Notes under the pieces: model-generated | Told to the model about the DNA's origin: nothing | Databases searched by the model: none | What the model saw: only the letters and a program-made list of their open reading frames with translations | Assembly (NCBI GenBank): GCA_028276345.1 | Contig: JAPYWM010000009.1 | Span: forward strand, 1-17,085 | Direction of reading: 5' to 3' | DNA from: Sphingobacterium sp. | Lineage (GTDB): Bacteria; Bacteroidota; Bacteroidia; SpSt-205 | DNA length: 17,085 nucleotides | Shown here: piece after piece, positions 1 through 8,284 of the stretch | Layout: each line of letters opens with the position of its first letter | Numbering within the stretch: the stretch's first letter is position 1 | Translations under genes and position numbers: made by a program

Positions 1-1420
1 CGCTATTGCGGTGGATGAGGTTGGCCGCATAACCGATGAGGGTATCGCCGCTGGCCCGGATAAGGGTGTCGCGTTTAGCTCGGTTGTCGGCACGCACTTG
101 TTCCCAGTTAATCAGCCCATCCCATCGGGTAGGGAGGGAATAGGTGCGCTGGGTGGGGTCCCAATCCCTGCGTACGTTGAGAATACCCGAACCGCCTCCC
201 CGGCCAAACGATGTATAGGCACTCGTGAGTAGCCGGACTTTTTCGGAAATCTGCCAGTAGTGGCTCAAACTGATGAGGGGTTTGTGATAGTAGTTTCGGA
301 AGTTTCCGTAAATCTGCCCATCGAGGTAGCCATAGTCGTAGTTGTGTTGGATGTCTCGGTAGAGAGTATCTATGTCACGCTTGCTCAAGTAGGTGAAACG
401 TTGGTAGTGCCACTGGGGGGCGCCGAGGGCTTGAAGCATGAGCCGGTGCCGACCAAGGTCCTTAGAGATAGCGAGATAATACTGCCACGACTCAAAGTCC
501 GTTCCCCGTACATACCCTGGGCCAGCAGCTCGCCCCCCAGCCATCGTAACAGCCCAGCCTTTGGGACTTTGCCCCGTATGCAGGACGAAACCCGTCCGCA
601 GGGTATAGACATTTGATACCTCGCTCGTGAAGCGAAACTGCCGCTCACTCTGCGGGGAGAGCGTACGCAGGTTTAGTGTACCGCCAATCGTGGGCAAGAC
701 AATGCGCGCATTACCTACCCCTTTCTGAACCTGGATCTCATCCGCCACATCCAGAATACCCACCCAGTTAGACCAGTAAACCCGGGCGTTTTCCATGTCG
801 TTGACGGGGATGCCGTTGATAAGGACGGCGATGTTTTCCTGCTCAAAGCCCCGGAGATTGATCCGGGAGTCCCCCCAACCGCCCCCTTCCCGGGAAGCAT
901 AGGTGGAGGGCGAGAGGCGAAAGGCTTCCGTTACATCCTGGGAGCCCCGCACCTCCATAATCGTCCGGCTCTCCAGTCGGGTGAAGTTAACAGGGGTGAT
1001 CAGCACATTAGCCGTGGAGGCGATAATCTGGATTTCTTTCATGGTAATGCCCCCAGGTGTAAGCGCAATCAGGGCACCAGACTTTTCAAACTCGGCGAGG
1101 GGAATTTCTTTTGCTTGATACCCCACATAGCTTATGACGACGATTTCGTCAGGCGGGAGGCCATCTGCCGGCATGGACAAAGCGAAGCTCCCATCTAAGC
1201 GACTAAGGGTGCCCTGGCCACTTTTGAGTAGACGGATAGAGGCACCAGGGAGAGGCTCTTTCGTCTCGGCATCCTGAATGAGGCCCTGGATCGTTATCAG
1301 CGCTTCCTGTCGCGTGATGGCTTGAGGGAGGGTCCGAGGAATAAACGAGCGGATGCGCGCTTCTTCCTGGCCCCACAAAAGGCCGATAATGGCCCCCACT
1401 AATAGGTAACAAGGTCGCAT
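1..1420 (-). CDS. TonB-dependent outer-membrane receptor, N-terminal part (runs off the left edge)
   Basis: An uninterrupted frame of 473 codons runs from an ATG at 1420 to the window edge. The first ~17 residues (MRPCYLLVGAIIGLLWGQ) look like a signal peptide. Residues ~42-115 form a carboxypeptidase-regulatory-like beta-sandwich (GLIQDAETKEPLPGASI, then DGSFALSMP). Residues ~135-255 are the TonB plug, with RINLRGFEQENIAVLINGIP, VNDMENARVYWSNW and a GGTLNLRT end. The rest is the start of the beta-barrel, rich in aromatic alternating strands. Such receptors import siderophores, vitamins or glycans across the outer membrane using TonB/ExbBD energy; the substrate cannot be told. No SusD partner is visible, but it could lie beyond the edge. 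The start is supported by a -7 box four bases upstream. The barrel and C-terminus are missing only because of the window boundary. Confidence 0.93.
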   Translation of the reverse strand, partial: MRPCYLLVGAIIGLLWGQEEARIRSFIPRTLPQAITRQEALITIQGLIQDAETKEPLPGASIRLLKSGQGTLSRLDGSFALSMPADGLPPDEIVVISYVGYQAKEIPLAEFEKSGALIALTPGGITMKEIQIIASTANVLITPVNFTRLESRTIMEVRGSQDVTEAFRLSPSTYASREGGGWGDSRINLRGFEQENIAVLINGIPVNDMENARVYWSNWVGILDVADEIQVQKGVGNARIVLPTIGGTLNLRTLSPQSERQFRFTSEVSNVYTLRTGFVLHTGQSPKGWAVTMAGGRAAGPGYVRGTDFESWQYYLAISKDLGRHRLMLQALGAPQWHYQRFTYLSKRDIDTLYRDIQHNYDYGYLDGQIYGNFRNYYHKPLISLSHYWQISEKVRLLTSAYTSFGRGGGSGILNVRRDWDPTQRTYSLPTRWDGLINWEQVRADNRAKRDTLIRASGDTLIGYAANLIHRNS

Positions 1421-1424
1421 GGAG

Positions 1425-1432
1425 CAAATTTA
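1425..1432 (-). promoter_or_regulatory. Bacteroidota -7 promoter box for the TonB receptor gene
   Basis: On the minus strand this reads TAAATTTG, an exact match to the known Bacteroidota -7 consensus TAnnTTTG. Only four bases (CTCC) separate it from the ATG, so the transcript should begin at or very near the start codon. No convincing -33 TTG was found at the usual spacing. Confidence 0.7.
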
Positions 1433-1493
1433 CCCCAGCGCAGGTGAAAGAAAAGTCAGACATAACCAAACTCTGTGCAAAAAGCGGGAAGGG

Positions 1494-3056
1494 CTATGTA
1501 GCTGGGTGGAGGGGGGCCAGGCCTTTGAGGGTTTCCTGGTAAAGGGTGTCGCAGCGCTGGCAGTGCCACAGGCCCTCGTGGCGCTGGCTGAGCGTTTCGC
1601 CGCACGTGCATACCCAGCCCACCTGCCGAGCAGGATTCCCCACGACGAGCGCATAGTCGGGCACATCTTGGGTAACTACGGCCCCGGCCCCCACCATCGC
1701 AAACTGCCCGATCGTCACCCCGCACATGATCGTCGCATTGGCCCCAAGCGTAGCCCCCCGCCGCACCCGGGTCTGCAAAAACTCATTCCGCCGCTCAATA
1801 AACGCCCGGGGATACTTGTCATTCGTGAAAACGCATGATGGCCCGCATAGCACGCCATCTTCCAGCTCTACACCGTAGTAAAGCGAAACATTGTTTTGGA
1901 TTTTGCAATTATTGCCGACTTTGACGAAGGGGCCGACGACGACATTCTGGCCTAAGACGCAGTTTTTTCCGATGCGGCTGCCCCGTAAAATGTGCGAAAA
2001 GTGCCAGATTTTCGTCCCTTCCCCAATCTCTACCTCTTCGTCTATGAGGGCGGTAGGGTGGACGAAATAAGGCAAAGCTGGGGCGGCTTCGGGACGAACC
2101 TGACGATAGAGCCTTTCTGCCAGGGCGATAGCTGGCAAAATAGCCTCCGCTGGCGTCTGAGGCGTAGCTTGGCCCTCTATGCAGGACAGAAAGTGCTGAA
2201 GCTCCGCCGTGAGCGGCTCCACGACCTCAAAAGGCACGGCTTCGGGCACCTTATCCAGGGAAAGGTGGGGGACTTTTCCGTGAAGCCAACGCGTGGTGAT
2301 GGGATAGTAGAAAAGCCTCGGCATGGGATGAAGGTCTTCTAAGACCAGCACGCCGGCGGTTCCACTAATGGTAAGGGTACGCGTCCGCTGAGAAGCAGTC
2401 CAGGAAGCCTGAATATGCGCCAATCGCCCCCCCGGAAAGCGCAGAGAAATATGCACAGTGTCCAAAAGCTGCCCTGCCAACGGGGCTGGGGCGTCTATGT
2501 GGAGTTTTTCGGGCGTTTCGCCCAGCAGCCAAGGGATAATGTCCAGGTCATGGATAGCTAGTCCCCATAACACATCTTCGGTGAGGGGGTACCGGCCAAA
2601 GCCTAAACGCTGCGAGGTAATATACCGAATCTCGCCCACCAGGCCCTGCGCTATGAGCTCACGTACTTTCTGGATAGCGGGATGATAGCGGAGGATGTGC
2701 CCGACTAAGAGGTGGCGATGGTACTTTGTAGCCAGGTCGGCGAGCCGGCGGGCGGTAGAAAGGTCCAGCGCAAGGGGCTTCTCGCACAGGACATGCTTGT
2801 TGGCTTGAAGGGCGGCCTCCACCAGAGACGGATGCGTAGGAGCCGGCGTGGCAATGATAACCCCCTGGATAGCGGGGTCGGTCCAAACCGCCTCTACTGC
2901 AGTAGTCCAGCGCAGGTCGGAGTACTGGCTCATAAGGCCCTGGTGTTTCTCCAGGTTCTGGACAGCTACGGTACGAAGTACGCCGAGCGGGTGCAGACGA
3001 CTGAGAATTTTTTGGCCCCAGTAGCCGGCGCCAATGAGCGCAATAGCCGGCCTCAT
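1494..3056 (-). CDS. Fusion: Gfo/Idh/MocA-family dehydrogenase + left-handed beta-helix N-acyltransferase (WbpB/WlbA-WbpD/WlbB-like)
   Basis: The 520-residue protein has two enzyme domains. Residues 1-~325 are a Gfo/Idh/MocA NAD(P)-dependent oxidoreductase: Rossmann GAGYWG (9-14), catalytic-lysine motif CEKP (91-94) and the conserved HDLD (169-172). Residues ~330-485 are hexapeptide-repeat left-handed beta-helix with GEGTKIWHFSHI (345-356) and CGPSCVFTND (404-413), close to WlbB/WbpD-type acetyltransferases of UDP-amino-sugar synthesis. The tail carries C483-x-C485 and C499-x2-C502, a zinc-ribbon-like pair. In known pathways such enzymes oxidise C3 of a UDP-N-acetyl-hexuronate and later acetylate the 3-amino group; an aminotransferase acts between them, and none is in the window. 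ATG overlaps the upstream stop as ATGA, so it is translationally coupled to the DUF4139 gene. Exact sugar is inferred, not shown. Confidence 0.9.
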   Translation of the reverse strand: MRPAIALIGAGYWGQKILSRLHPLGVLRTVAVQNLEKHQGLMSQYSDLRWTTAVEAVWTDPAIQGVIIATPAPTHPSLVEAALQANKHVLCEKPLALDLSTARRLADLATKYHRHLLVGHILRYHPAIQKVRELIAQGLVGEIRYITSQRLGFGRYPLTEDVLWGLAIHDLDIIPWLLGETPEKLHIDAPAPLAGQLLDTVHISLRFPGGRLAHIQASWTASQRTRTLTISGTAGVLVLEDLHPMPRLFYYPITTRWLHGKVPHLSLDKVPEAVPFEVVEPLTAELQHFLSCIEGQATPQTPAEAILPAIALAERLYRQVRPEAAPALPYFVHPTALIDEEVEIGEGTKIWHFSHILRGSRIGKNCVLGQNVVVGPFVKVGNNCKIQNNVSLYYGVELEDGVLCGPSCVFTNDKYPRAFIERRNEFLQTRVRRGATLGANATIMCGVTIGQFAMVGAGAVVTQDVPDYALVVGNPARQVGWVCTCGETLSQRHEGLWHCQRCDTLYQETLKGLAPLHPAT

Positions 3057-4615
3057 AGGCCCAGGATAGCTTTACCTTTGGGGGCCCGCACGGTGAAGCG
3101 AAAGGTCGTTTCCCAGCGCTGGCCCGGTTCGAGCGTAATAGTCCAGCTCAAGCGGCCGGTTTCTGCGTCTAAGGTGCCTTTCCCGCTGTCGGTGAGGTCC
3201 ACCTTGATGTCGCTGTGGCGGCTGACAGGGATGCGGTCCCAGACGACAACCCTAACAGGCCGCTCATAAGTAGAGGCGACAGAAAGCCGGTAGGTAAAGA
3301 GGTAGCGTACCATCCCGCCGGCTAAGGTAGTTTCTTGGCGGCGCTCTACCTCTTCCCGGCTGACGACCAAGCGCTCGGTAGGCCCCAGGTCCAGCCAGAC
3401 GGTATCTTCTTTGGTGCGGGGTGGCCACCGCAAGCGACCCACGGGCTGCCCTTCTACTTCTATCCGGGCTTCGCCTTCGTCGGAGAGCCGCATCACCGAA
3501 AGCGGCAGCGCCGCCCGCATGTAAGCTTTCGGCGTGGCTGGCCCATTTACGAGAAAGAACGGCTGCACGCTAAAGGTGTCTTCTTTGAGTAGGAGCCGGA
3601 CGGTGTTTTCCCCAGTAGGGATAGTATGCGTGCCAAGCGTGTAGGTACGAGCGAGCAGAACGTTACTCTCCACAGGAAGGGGGTGATTTTCCTTCTCGGC
3701 GCCCTCGTCTGGCTCAGCGCCCCCTTCTGGGGAATTCCTGGCATCCTCCATAGCCCCAAGTGCCTTCGCTGCCTCGGGTGCTCGTGTAAAGGCTCTCATG
3801 TCACTATACAGGTCCACATACCAGGGCTGGAAGGGAGGTGCCTCTGCCGCCTGGCTCGGCAAGGCCGTAGATAAGGTCAGCTGCACGTTTTTCCAGTCTA
3901 TGCCGGTTTTGTTTTGGATTTCGGCCCAGCGCTGAACATAAAGAAGACCTTCCGTCACATTAGGTAGGCGAAGGAGGTAGGCTGTTCCCCAGCGAGCATT
4001 GGGGACTTGCACTTCTACCCGCAGGGGGATAAACTCATTCTGGGGGCTCCAGAGGCGCAGATAAAGGGCGGAGCGGCGCTGGGCATAATGCTGTTTGCGA
4101 CTCTCGTAGGCGGTTTTCCAGCGGCTGAGGGAGTCTTTGGCGGCCTCTATGCTGCGGGAGAGCGGATACATCGCCTCTCGAATGCGGGGCAGTTCGCGCT
4201 CTAACAGGCGCACGTAGGCTTCCACGGCGGGTGCACTAGTGCCGCCCTCCGCCCCGCTCAGTTTTTTATTTTCCAGCAGGGTGGCTTCCTGGGCTTTGAG
4301 CAGGGATAGGCGAGACTCGTAAGTGTAAACGAGCTTTTCCAGCGAGTCTATCCGCCGACGCCAGAATCGCAAGTCTGCCGGCTCTTCGGTTTGCGTAGGG
4401 GTATAGGGTTCTACCCGGCTCTCTACCACATAGGCCCTAGTAGTAGGGGGTAAAATCACCCGTAGATTGGACGTATGAAGCGGAAGGTCTGCCCAGACAA
4501 AGGCATTATACCCACGCTTTAGAGAAAGGCTGCCCGTATGAACAAACATGGCATTATTGGGATGAACCGTTACGGCCGAGAGCACCAGGCTCACAGCCGT
4601 CCAGAGGGTATCCAT
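3053..4615 (-). CDS. DUF4139/DUF4140 (mucoidy inhibitor MuiA-like) domain protein
   Basis: This 520-residue protein starts with a short hydrophobic stretch (TAVSLVLSAVTVHP), a plausible signal peptide, followed by a DUF4140-like beta region (residues ~17-75). A charged helical, probably coiled-coil segment spans ~85-175. The C-terminal half (~205-515) is a DUF4139 domain, ending with the recognisable VVWDRIPVSRHSDIKVDL and a LEPGQRWETTFRFTV strand. An acidic, proline/glycine-rich linker lies at ~285-315. The family includes MuiA-like proteins; its biochemical role is unknown, and an envelope or periplasmic location is inferred from the N-terminus. It is the head gene of a minus-strand unit, divergent from the 4670 gene, and its TGA overlaps the start of the sugar-enzyme fusion, which suggests linked expression with surface-polysaccharide synthesis. 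Confidence 0.88.
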   Translation of the reverse strand: MDTLWTAVSLVLSAVTVHPNNAMFVHTGSLSLKRGYNAFVWADLPLHTSNLRVILPPTTRAYVVESRVEPYTPTQTEEPADLRFWRRRIDSLEKLVYTYESRLSLLKAQEATLLENKKLSGAEGGTSAPAVEAYVRLLERELPRIREAMYPLSRSIEAAKDSLSRWKTAYESRKQHYAQRRSALYLRLWSPQNEFIPLRVEVQVPNARWGTAYLLRLPNVTEGLLYVQRWAEIQNKTGIDWKNVQLTLSTALPSQAAEAPPFQPWYVDLYSDMRAFTRAPEAAKALGAMEDARNSPEGGAEPDEGAEKENHPLPVESNVLLARTYTLGTHTIPTGENTVRLLLKEDTFSVQPFFLVNGPATPKAYMRAALPLSVMRLSDEGEARIEVEGQPVGRLRWPPRTKEDTVWLDLGPTERLVVSREEVERRQETTLAGGMVRYLFTYRLSVASTYERPVRVVVWDRIPVSRHSDIKVDLTDSGKGTLDAETGRLSWTITLEPGQRWETTFRFTVRAPKGKAILGL

Positions 4616-4619
4616 GACA

Positions 4620-4627
4620 CAAAGGTG
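4620..4627 (-). promoter_or_regulatory. Imperfect -7 promoter box for the DUF4139 gene
   Basis: The minus strand reads CACCTTTG, one base from TAnnTTTG, followed by four bases (TGTC) and the ATG. Its spacing is identical to that of the better boxes in this window. It lies back-to-back with the plus-strand box at 4658-4665 in a 54 bp divergent intergenic region. Confidence 0.5.
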
Positions 4628-4657
4628 GGGAAAAAACGCTTTGGCAAGTTTTTTGCG

Positions 4658-4665
4658 TACTTTTG
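4658..4665 (+). promoter_or_regulatory. -7 promoter box for the secreted-protein/protease pair
   Basis: TACTTTTG matches TAnnTTTG exactly and ends four bases before the ATG at 4670, predicting a leaderless transcript. A possible -33 TTTG lies at 4640-4643, but its spacing of 14 bases is shorter than usual. Confidence 0.65.
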
Positions 4666-4669
4666 AGAC

Positions 4670-5071
4670 ATGCGTACGCTAGCCCAAATAGCCTTTTTAG
4701 CAGGCGTACTAAGCGGAGGCTGGGCACAAGAGGAAAGCCGTCATCGGGAGAGCGTCCCACCGCCCGTAAAACCTGCTCCTGCCCAACCCCGTCCAACCCC
4801 CAAAGAAGAAGTCGTCATGGAAATGCTTAGTGGCACCCTCCTGGATAAGGACGAGAAAGTTCTTTCGAATGCCCGCCTCTGGCTCGTGGATAAAGCCACC
4901 GGAAAAGTCCTGGCCGAGACCCGCACGGATGCTAAAGGAAACTATACCATCGCCGTGCCCCGGGCCGATACAGTCATCCTGCGTGTGAGCGTGGATGGCA
5001 AAGCCTTCATGGAAAAAGAATACGCCTTTGATGCGCTCCTTTCCGCGACGGAGGTTATCTTTGAGCCATGA
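4670..5071 (+). CDS. Small secreted protein with a CnaB/carboxypeptidase-regulatory-like domain
   Basis: The 133-residue product has a clear signal peptide (MRTLAQIAFLAGVLSGGWAQ) with signal peptidase I-type cleavage after about residue 19 or 20; there is no lipobox cysteine. Residues ~25-47 are a proline/charge-rich linker (PPPVKPAPAQPRPTPKEE). Residues ~50-133 resemble a carboxypeptidase-regulatory-like or Cna-B sandwich: SGTLLDKDEKVLSNARLWLV, then TDAKGNYTIAVP and a VILRVSVDGKAF strand. Such domains are structural modules of secreted and outer-membrane proteins in Bacteroidota; no enzyme activity is expected. Its TGA overlaps the ATG of the S8 protease (ATGA), so the two are probably co-translated and may act together at the cell surface. 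A partner or scaffold role is only inferred. Confidence 0.82.
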   Translation: MRTLAQIAFLAGVLSGGWAQEESRHRESVPPPVKPAPAQPRPTPKEEVVMEMLSGTLLDKDEKVLSNARLWLVDKATGKVLAETRTDAKGNYTIAVPRADTVILRVSVDGKAFMEKEYAFDALLSATEVIFEP

Positions 5072-8000
5072 GCCGGCACTGGATGGGGGTGCTTCTCGGG
5101 GGCCTGCTCCTGTGGGGACAGGAGACGGCCTACCGGCCTGGGCGTATCCTCTTTGAACTCAAACCAGGCTATACCCTAGAAAACCTCCCCCCCGAACTCA
5201 GGGCGCTCGCGACCTACCTGGAGCAAGAGCGCCTCTCCGAACGTTTCCCGGGCATCAAGATGGCCTCGCCCGTGTATGTATTGGACTACAAGGCGCCCTT
5301 GCCCCCACCTTATGCCGCGAAGCTCTGGGCACGTAGCCCCGTCGTCCGCTATGCCGAACCCGAATATGTCCCCCAGCCCCTCCTCTCGCCAGAGCGCCTC
5401 ACCTATACGCCTAATGACCCCCTCCTCAGTCAGTGCTACAACCTCACCCACCTCCATGTGCTGCCTGCTTGGGATAGCACCCAGGGCGATACAAACTTCG
5501 TGTGGGCGGTGGTAGATACCGACGTGCGCTTTGACCATCCCGACCTGGTGAATAGCATCGCCTACAACTGGGCCGACCCCATCAACGGCATAGATGACGA
5601 TGGGGATGGCTATGTGGATAACTTTCATGGCTGGGACTTTGTGGGAGCGACTATCGGTGCCCCCCCCGATAATGACCCCCGAACCAATCCCACCGGTCAC
5701 GGCACCTGGGTCGCCGGCTTCGGCGGCGCTACCCCCGACAATAACGAAGGCATAGCAGGCCCAGCTTTCCGGTGCCGCCTCCTCCCTATCAAAGCCGCTC
5801 CCGATGACATGTGGGCCTTGGTCGCCGCCTACGACGGGGTGCTCTACGCCGCCCAAAAAGGGGCTAAGGTCATCAATGCCTCATGGGGTTCCCCTTCCCG
5901 TAGTCGCGCCGCAGAAAACTTCGTCCGAACCATCACCGACACCTATGACGCCCTCATCGTCGCAGGAGCCGGGAATATCCCCCCTAACCAGGGAACAAAG
6001 TTTTACCCCGCCATGTACGATGGGGTCCTGTCTGTAACCGCCTTGCGCAATACAGACGACACTTGGCCGGGCACCGTCCAGGCCTACTATGGCATAGATG
6101 TGTGTGCGACAGGATGGGGGACTACGACAAATGGCCTGAGTGGTTATGGCACCTATGCGTATGCCACCAGTTTCGCTGCCCCTCAGGCTGCCGGCTGTGC
6201 TATCCTCCTACGGAGCTGGCGCCCTAACCTCAATGCCCGCCAGATCGCCGAACTCCTCCGCATCACCGGCGACTCCGTAGACCACCTCAACCCTACCCTC
6301 CGCTACCAGCTCGGCCGACGTATCAACCTGTATCGCGCCATCACCACCTCCGACACCCCAGCCTGCCGCATCAAAACCTGGCAAGTTCAGGACAATAACG
6401 ACAGCCTCTTTTTCGCCGGCGAAACCCTCTTCATCACGCCCACCTACATCAATTACCTTTCCCCCGTCCAGAACCTCACTATCAAACTCTCCAGCCTCTC
6501 CCCCTACCTGGAAGTCTTAGACAGCCTGTATGCCGTAGGCAACCTGGGGACGTTAGCTACCCACTTGCAAGCTACACCCTTCCGGGTGCGGGTAGCTGCG
6601 GGCACGCCCACAGATGCTAAGAGTGCCCTGCTCTTCCAATACAGCGGCGATGGGGGGTATATAGACTATGAAGTGCAGGAAATAGCCCGCCTCAATCCCC
6701 CCTATGTACATCTACCCGCCGCCCGCCTCAAAACCACCATCAGCGGCAACGGCCGAATCGGCTACCACGACACCCCGCAAAACGAGGTGGGCCTGGGCGT
6801 TCGGTGGCGAAATTATACAGAGTCGTGGCTCTTTGAGGGGGGTATAGTGCTCTGTGATACGACAGCCCACCTCTGCACTCGAGCACCAGGTGGAGGGATG
6901 TACCAGCACTTTATGCCTGCGGGGAATGCCACACGCTCCTACACACCCCTCTACGAAATGGGAGCGGTAACCATGTATGGCGATGTCTCGCAGGATCCAG
7001 CTGCCTTACCCTTCGCCATTCGCCTCAAAACCTACGGCATCCGCCACGAGCCTGCTAATCCCTTTGTCGCCTTCGTGTATGAGCTGGAAAATTTCTCCGG
7101 GCAGGACTACACCAACCTCGCCTTGGGCTGGTGGCTCGACTGGGATGTAGGCAATAACCCCACTACGGATCTCGCCGCCATAGACCCCACTTACAAGCTT
7201 GTTTATGCTCGGAATGGCACCACCCGCTATGCCGGGGCCCTGCTCCTCTCCCCACATCAGGCCGTGCTCCACGTCGGAAGGGCCGATACTCTTAACCCTA
7301 TCCCACAGCGCTATCATGCCATATTCCAGGGCCTTGGCACAAGCCCGACCAGCGTGAATGGCGATATCTTCACGGCTATTTCCGCCAGGGCAATCTCCCT
7401 CCCAGCCGGAGCTAAGGATACTATTGTCCTGGCGCTCGTAGCCGGTGACTCTTGGGGCGAATTCTTAGACCATGTAGAAGCGGCCCGGACCTGGTACCAG
7501 TGCTTCCTCCAGGGGGGCAGTGCCCTCGTAGACCTGGGCCCGGACCGCTCGCTGTGCTTAGGCGACTCGATAGTCCCTTCCGGGAGTAGCCTCACCGAAT
7601 ACTACTGGAGCACCGGTGCCAATACCCCGCTTATCTATCCCCGCCAAAGTGGGACCTATTCGCTCTTAGCGCGAGATGCCAGCGGCTGCTGGGGCTACGA
7701 CGAAGTCACCCTCACCGTGGATAGCCTCCTGCCAGCAGATGTGCAGTTCACACCGGGACTTGCCATCACCCCCGGCGAGACCCTCATGGGCACGGACAAC
7801 GGCCCCGCTTATGACCGCACCTGGCATATCCAGACCCCAACCGGCTGGGTAAGCTACACCGGCGCATCCTTCTCCCAGGTATTTTCGGTGGCAGGCACCT
7901 ATGAAATACGTCTGGTGCGCATAGACATGGCAACCGGCTGCCGAGATAGCCTGAGCTGGCAGGTCTCGGTAGGAACCACCCCTCTGTCTGAAAGTAGGTC

Positions 8001-8250
8001 AGCTACCATTCGGCTGTATCCCAATCCCACCCCCGGCCACCTTACCATAGAAGGAGAGATACAGGCCGGTGATTACTTAGAGCTACTGGATGGCACAGGC
8101 CGCATAGTGAGCAAAATACCCATCCAAAAAGCCCAGCAGACCGAAATCCTTCTGCCCCCACATCTCGCTGAAGGGACCTATCTCTATCAGCTCCGACGCT
8201 ACCAGACCACCCAGATTATCGCCCGGGGTCTCCTTTTCGTAAGCCGCTAA
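5068..8250 (+). CDS. Secreted S8 (subtilisin-like) serine protease with T9SS sorting domain
   Basis: The product has 1060 residues. A signal peptide (MSRHWMGVLLGGLLLWGQ) and an N-terminal propeptide-like region (~20-125) precede the S8 domain (~130-430). Catalytic positions are D150 (VVDTDV), H211 (GHGTWVAG), oxyanion N303 (GAGN) and S368 (ATSFAAP). An acidic DDDGDGYVDN insert before HGWDF is common in Bacteroidota subtilases and probably binds calcium. Residues ~430-800 are beta-rich. Residues ~803-870 are a gliding/SprB-like repeat (DLGPDRSLCLGDSI, YYWSTGA, SGTYSL) and ~880-965 a PKD-like module. The end (~980-1060) is a type A T9SS sorting domain with YPNP at 984-987 and a final RGLLFVSR strand. 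It should cross the outer membrane through T9SS and be anchored or released. Oddities: DTD replaces the usual D-S/T-G after the catalytic Asp, and HGTW replaces HGTH. Confidence 0.95.
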   Translation: MSRHWMGVLLGGLLLWGQETAYRPGRILFELKPGYTLENLPPELRALATYLEQERLSERFPGIKMASPVYVLDYKAPLPPPYAAKLWARSPVVRYAEPEYVPQPLLSPERLTYTPNDPLLSQCYNLTHLHVLPAWDSTQGDTNFVWAVVDTDVRFDHPDLVNSIAYNWADPINGIDDDGDGYVDNFHGWDFVGATIGAPPDNDPRTNPTGHGTWVAGFGGATPDNNEGIAGPAFRCRLLPIKAAPDDMWALVAAYDGVLYAAQKGAKVINASWGSPSRSRAAENFVRTITDTYDALIVAGAGNIPPNQGTKFYPAMYDGVLSVTALRNTDDTWPGTVQAYYGIDVCATGWGTTTNGLSGYGTYAYATSFAAPQAAGCAILLRSWRPNLNARQIAELLRITGDSVDHLNPTLRYQLGRRINLYRAITTSDTPACRIKTWQVQDNNDSLFFAGETLFITPTYINYLSPVQNLTIKLSSLSPYLEVLDSLYAVGNLGTLATHLQATPFRVRVAAGTPTDAKSALLFQYSGDGGYIDYEVQEIARLNPPYVHLPAARLKTTISGNGRIGYHDTPQNEVGLGVRWRNYTESWLFEGGIVLCDTTAHLCTRAPGGGMYQHFMPAGNATRSYTPLYEMGAVTMYGDVSQDPAALPFAIRLKTYGIRHEPANPFVAFVYELENFSGQDYTNLALGWWLDWDVGNNPTTDLAAIDPTYKLVYARNGTTRYAGALLLSPHQAVLHVGRADTLNPIPQRYHAIFQGLGTSPTSVNGDIFTAISARAISLPAGAKDTIVLALVAGDSWGEFLDHVEAARTWYQCFLQGGSALVDLGPDRSLCLGDSIVPSGSSLTEYYWSTGANTPLIYPRQSGTYSLLARDASGCWGYDEVTLTVDSLLPADVQFTPGLAITPGETLMGTDNGPAYDRTWHIQTPTGWVSYTGASFSQVFSVAGTYEIRLVRIDMATGCRDSLSWQVSVGTTPLSESRSATIRLYPNPTPGHLTIEGEIQAGDYLELLDGTGRIVSKIPIQKAQQTEILLPPHLAEGTYLYQLRRYQTTQIIARGLLFVSR

Positions 8251-8271
8251 GGCCCCCCTCTGCCGATAGTT

Positions 8272-8279
8272 TACCTTTG
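8272..8279 (+). promoter_or_regulatory. -7 promoter box for the penicillin-acylase-family gene
   Basis: TACCTTTG is an exact TAnnTTTG match in the 34 bp gap after the protease gene. Five bases separate it from the GTG at 8285, which supports that start and predicts a leaderless mRNA. No -33 element is obvious. Confidence 0.65.
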
Positions 8280-8284
8280 TACCT

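Noticed and set aside
2712..3269. 185-codon plus-strand frame across the sugar-enzyme/DUF4139 junction
   Set aside because: It lies opposite two motif-bearing coupled genes and shows no family features.
5176..5856. 226-codon open frame on the minus strand inside the S8 protease gene
   Set aside because: It is exactly antisense to a well-supported protease with catalytic motifs. High GC makes long antisense frames common, and the translation has no recognisable motif or promoter.
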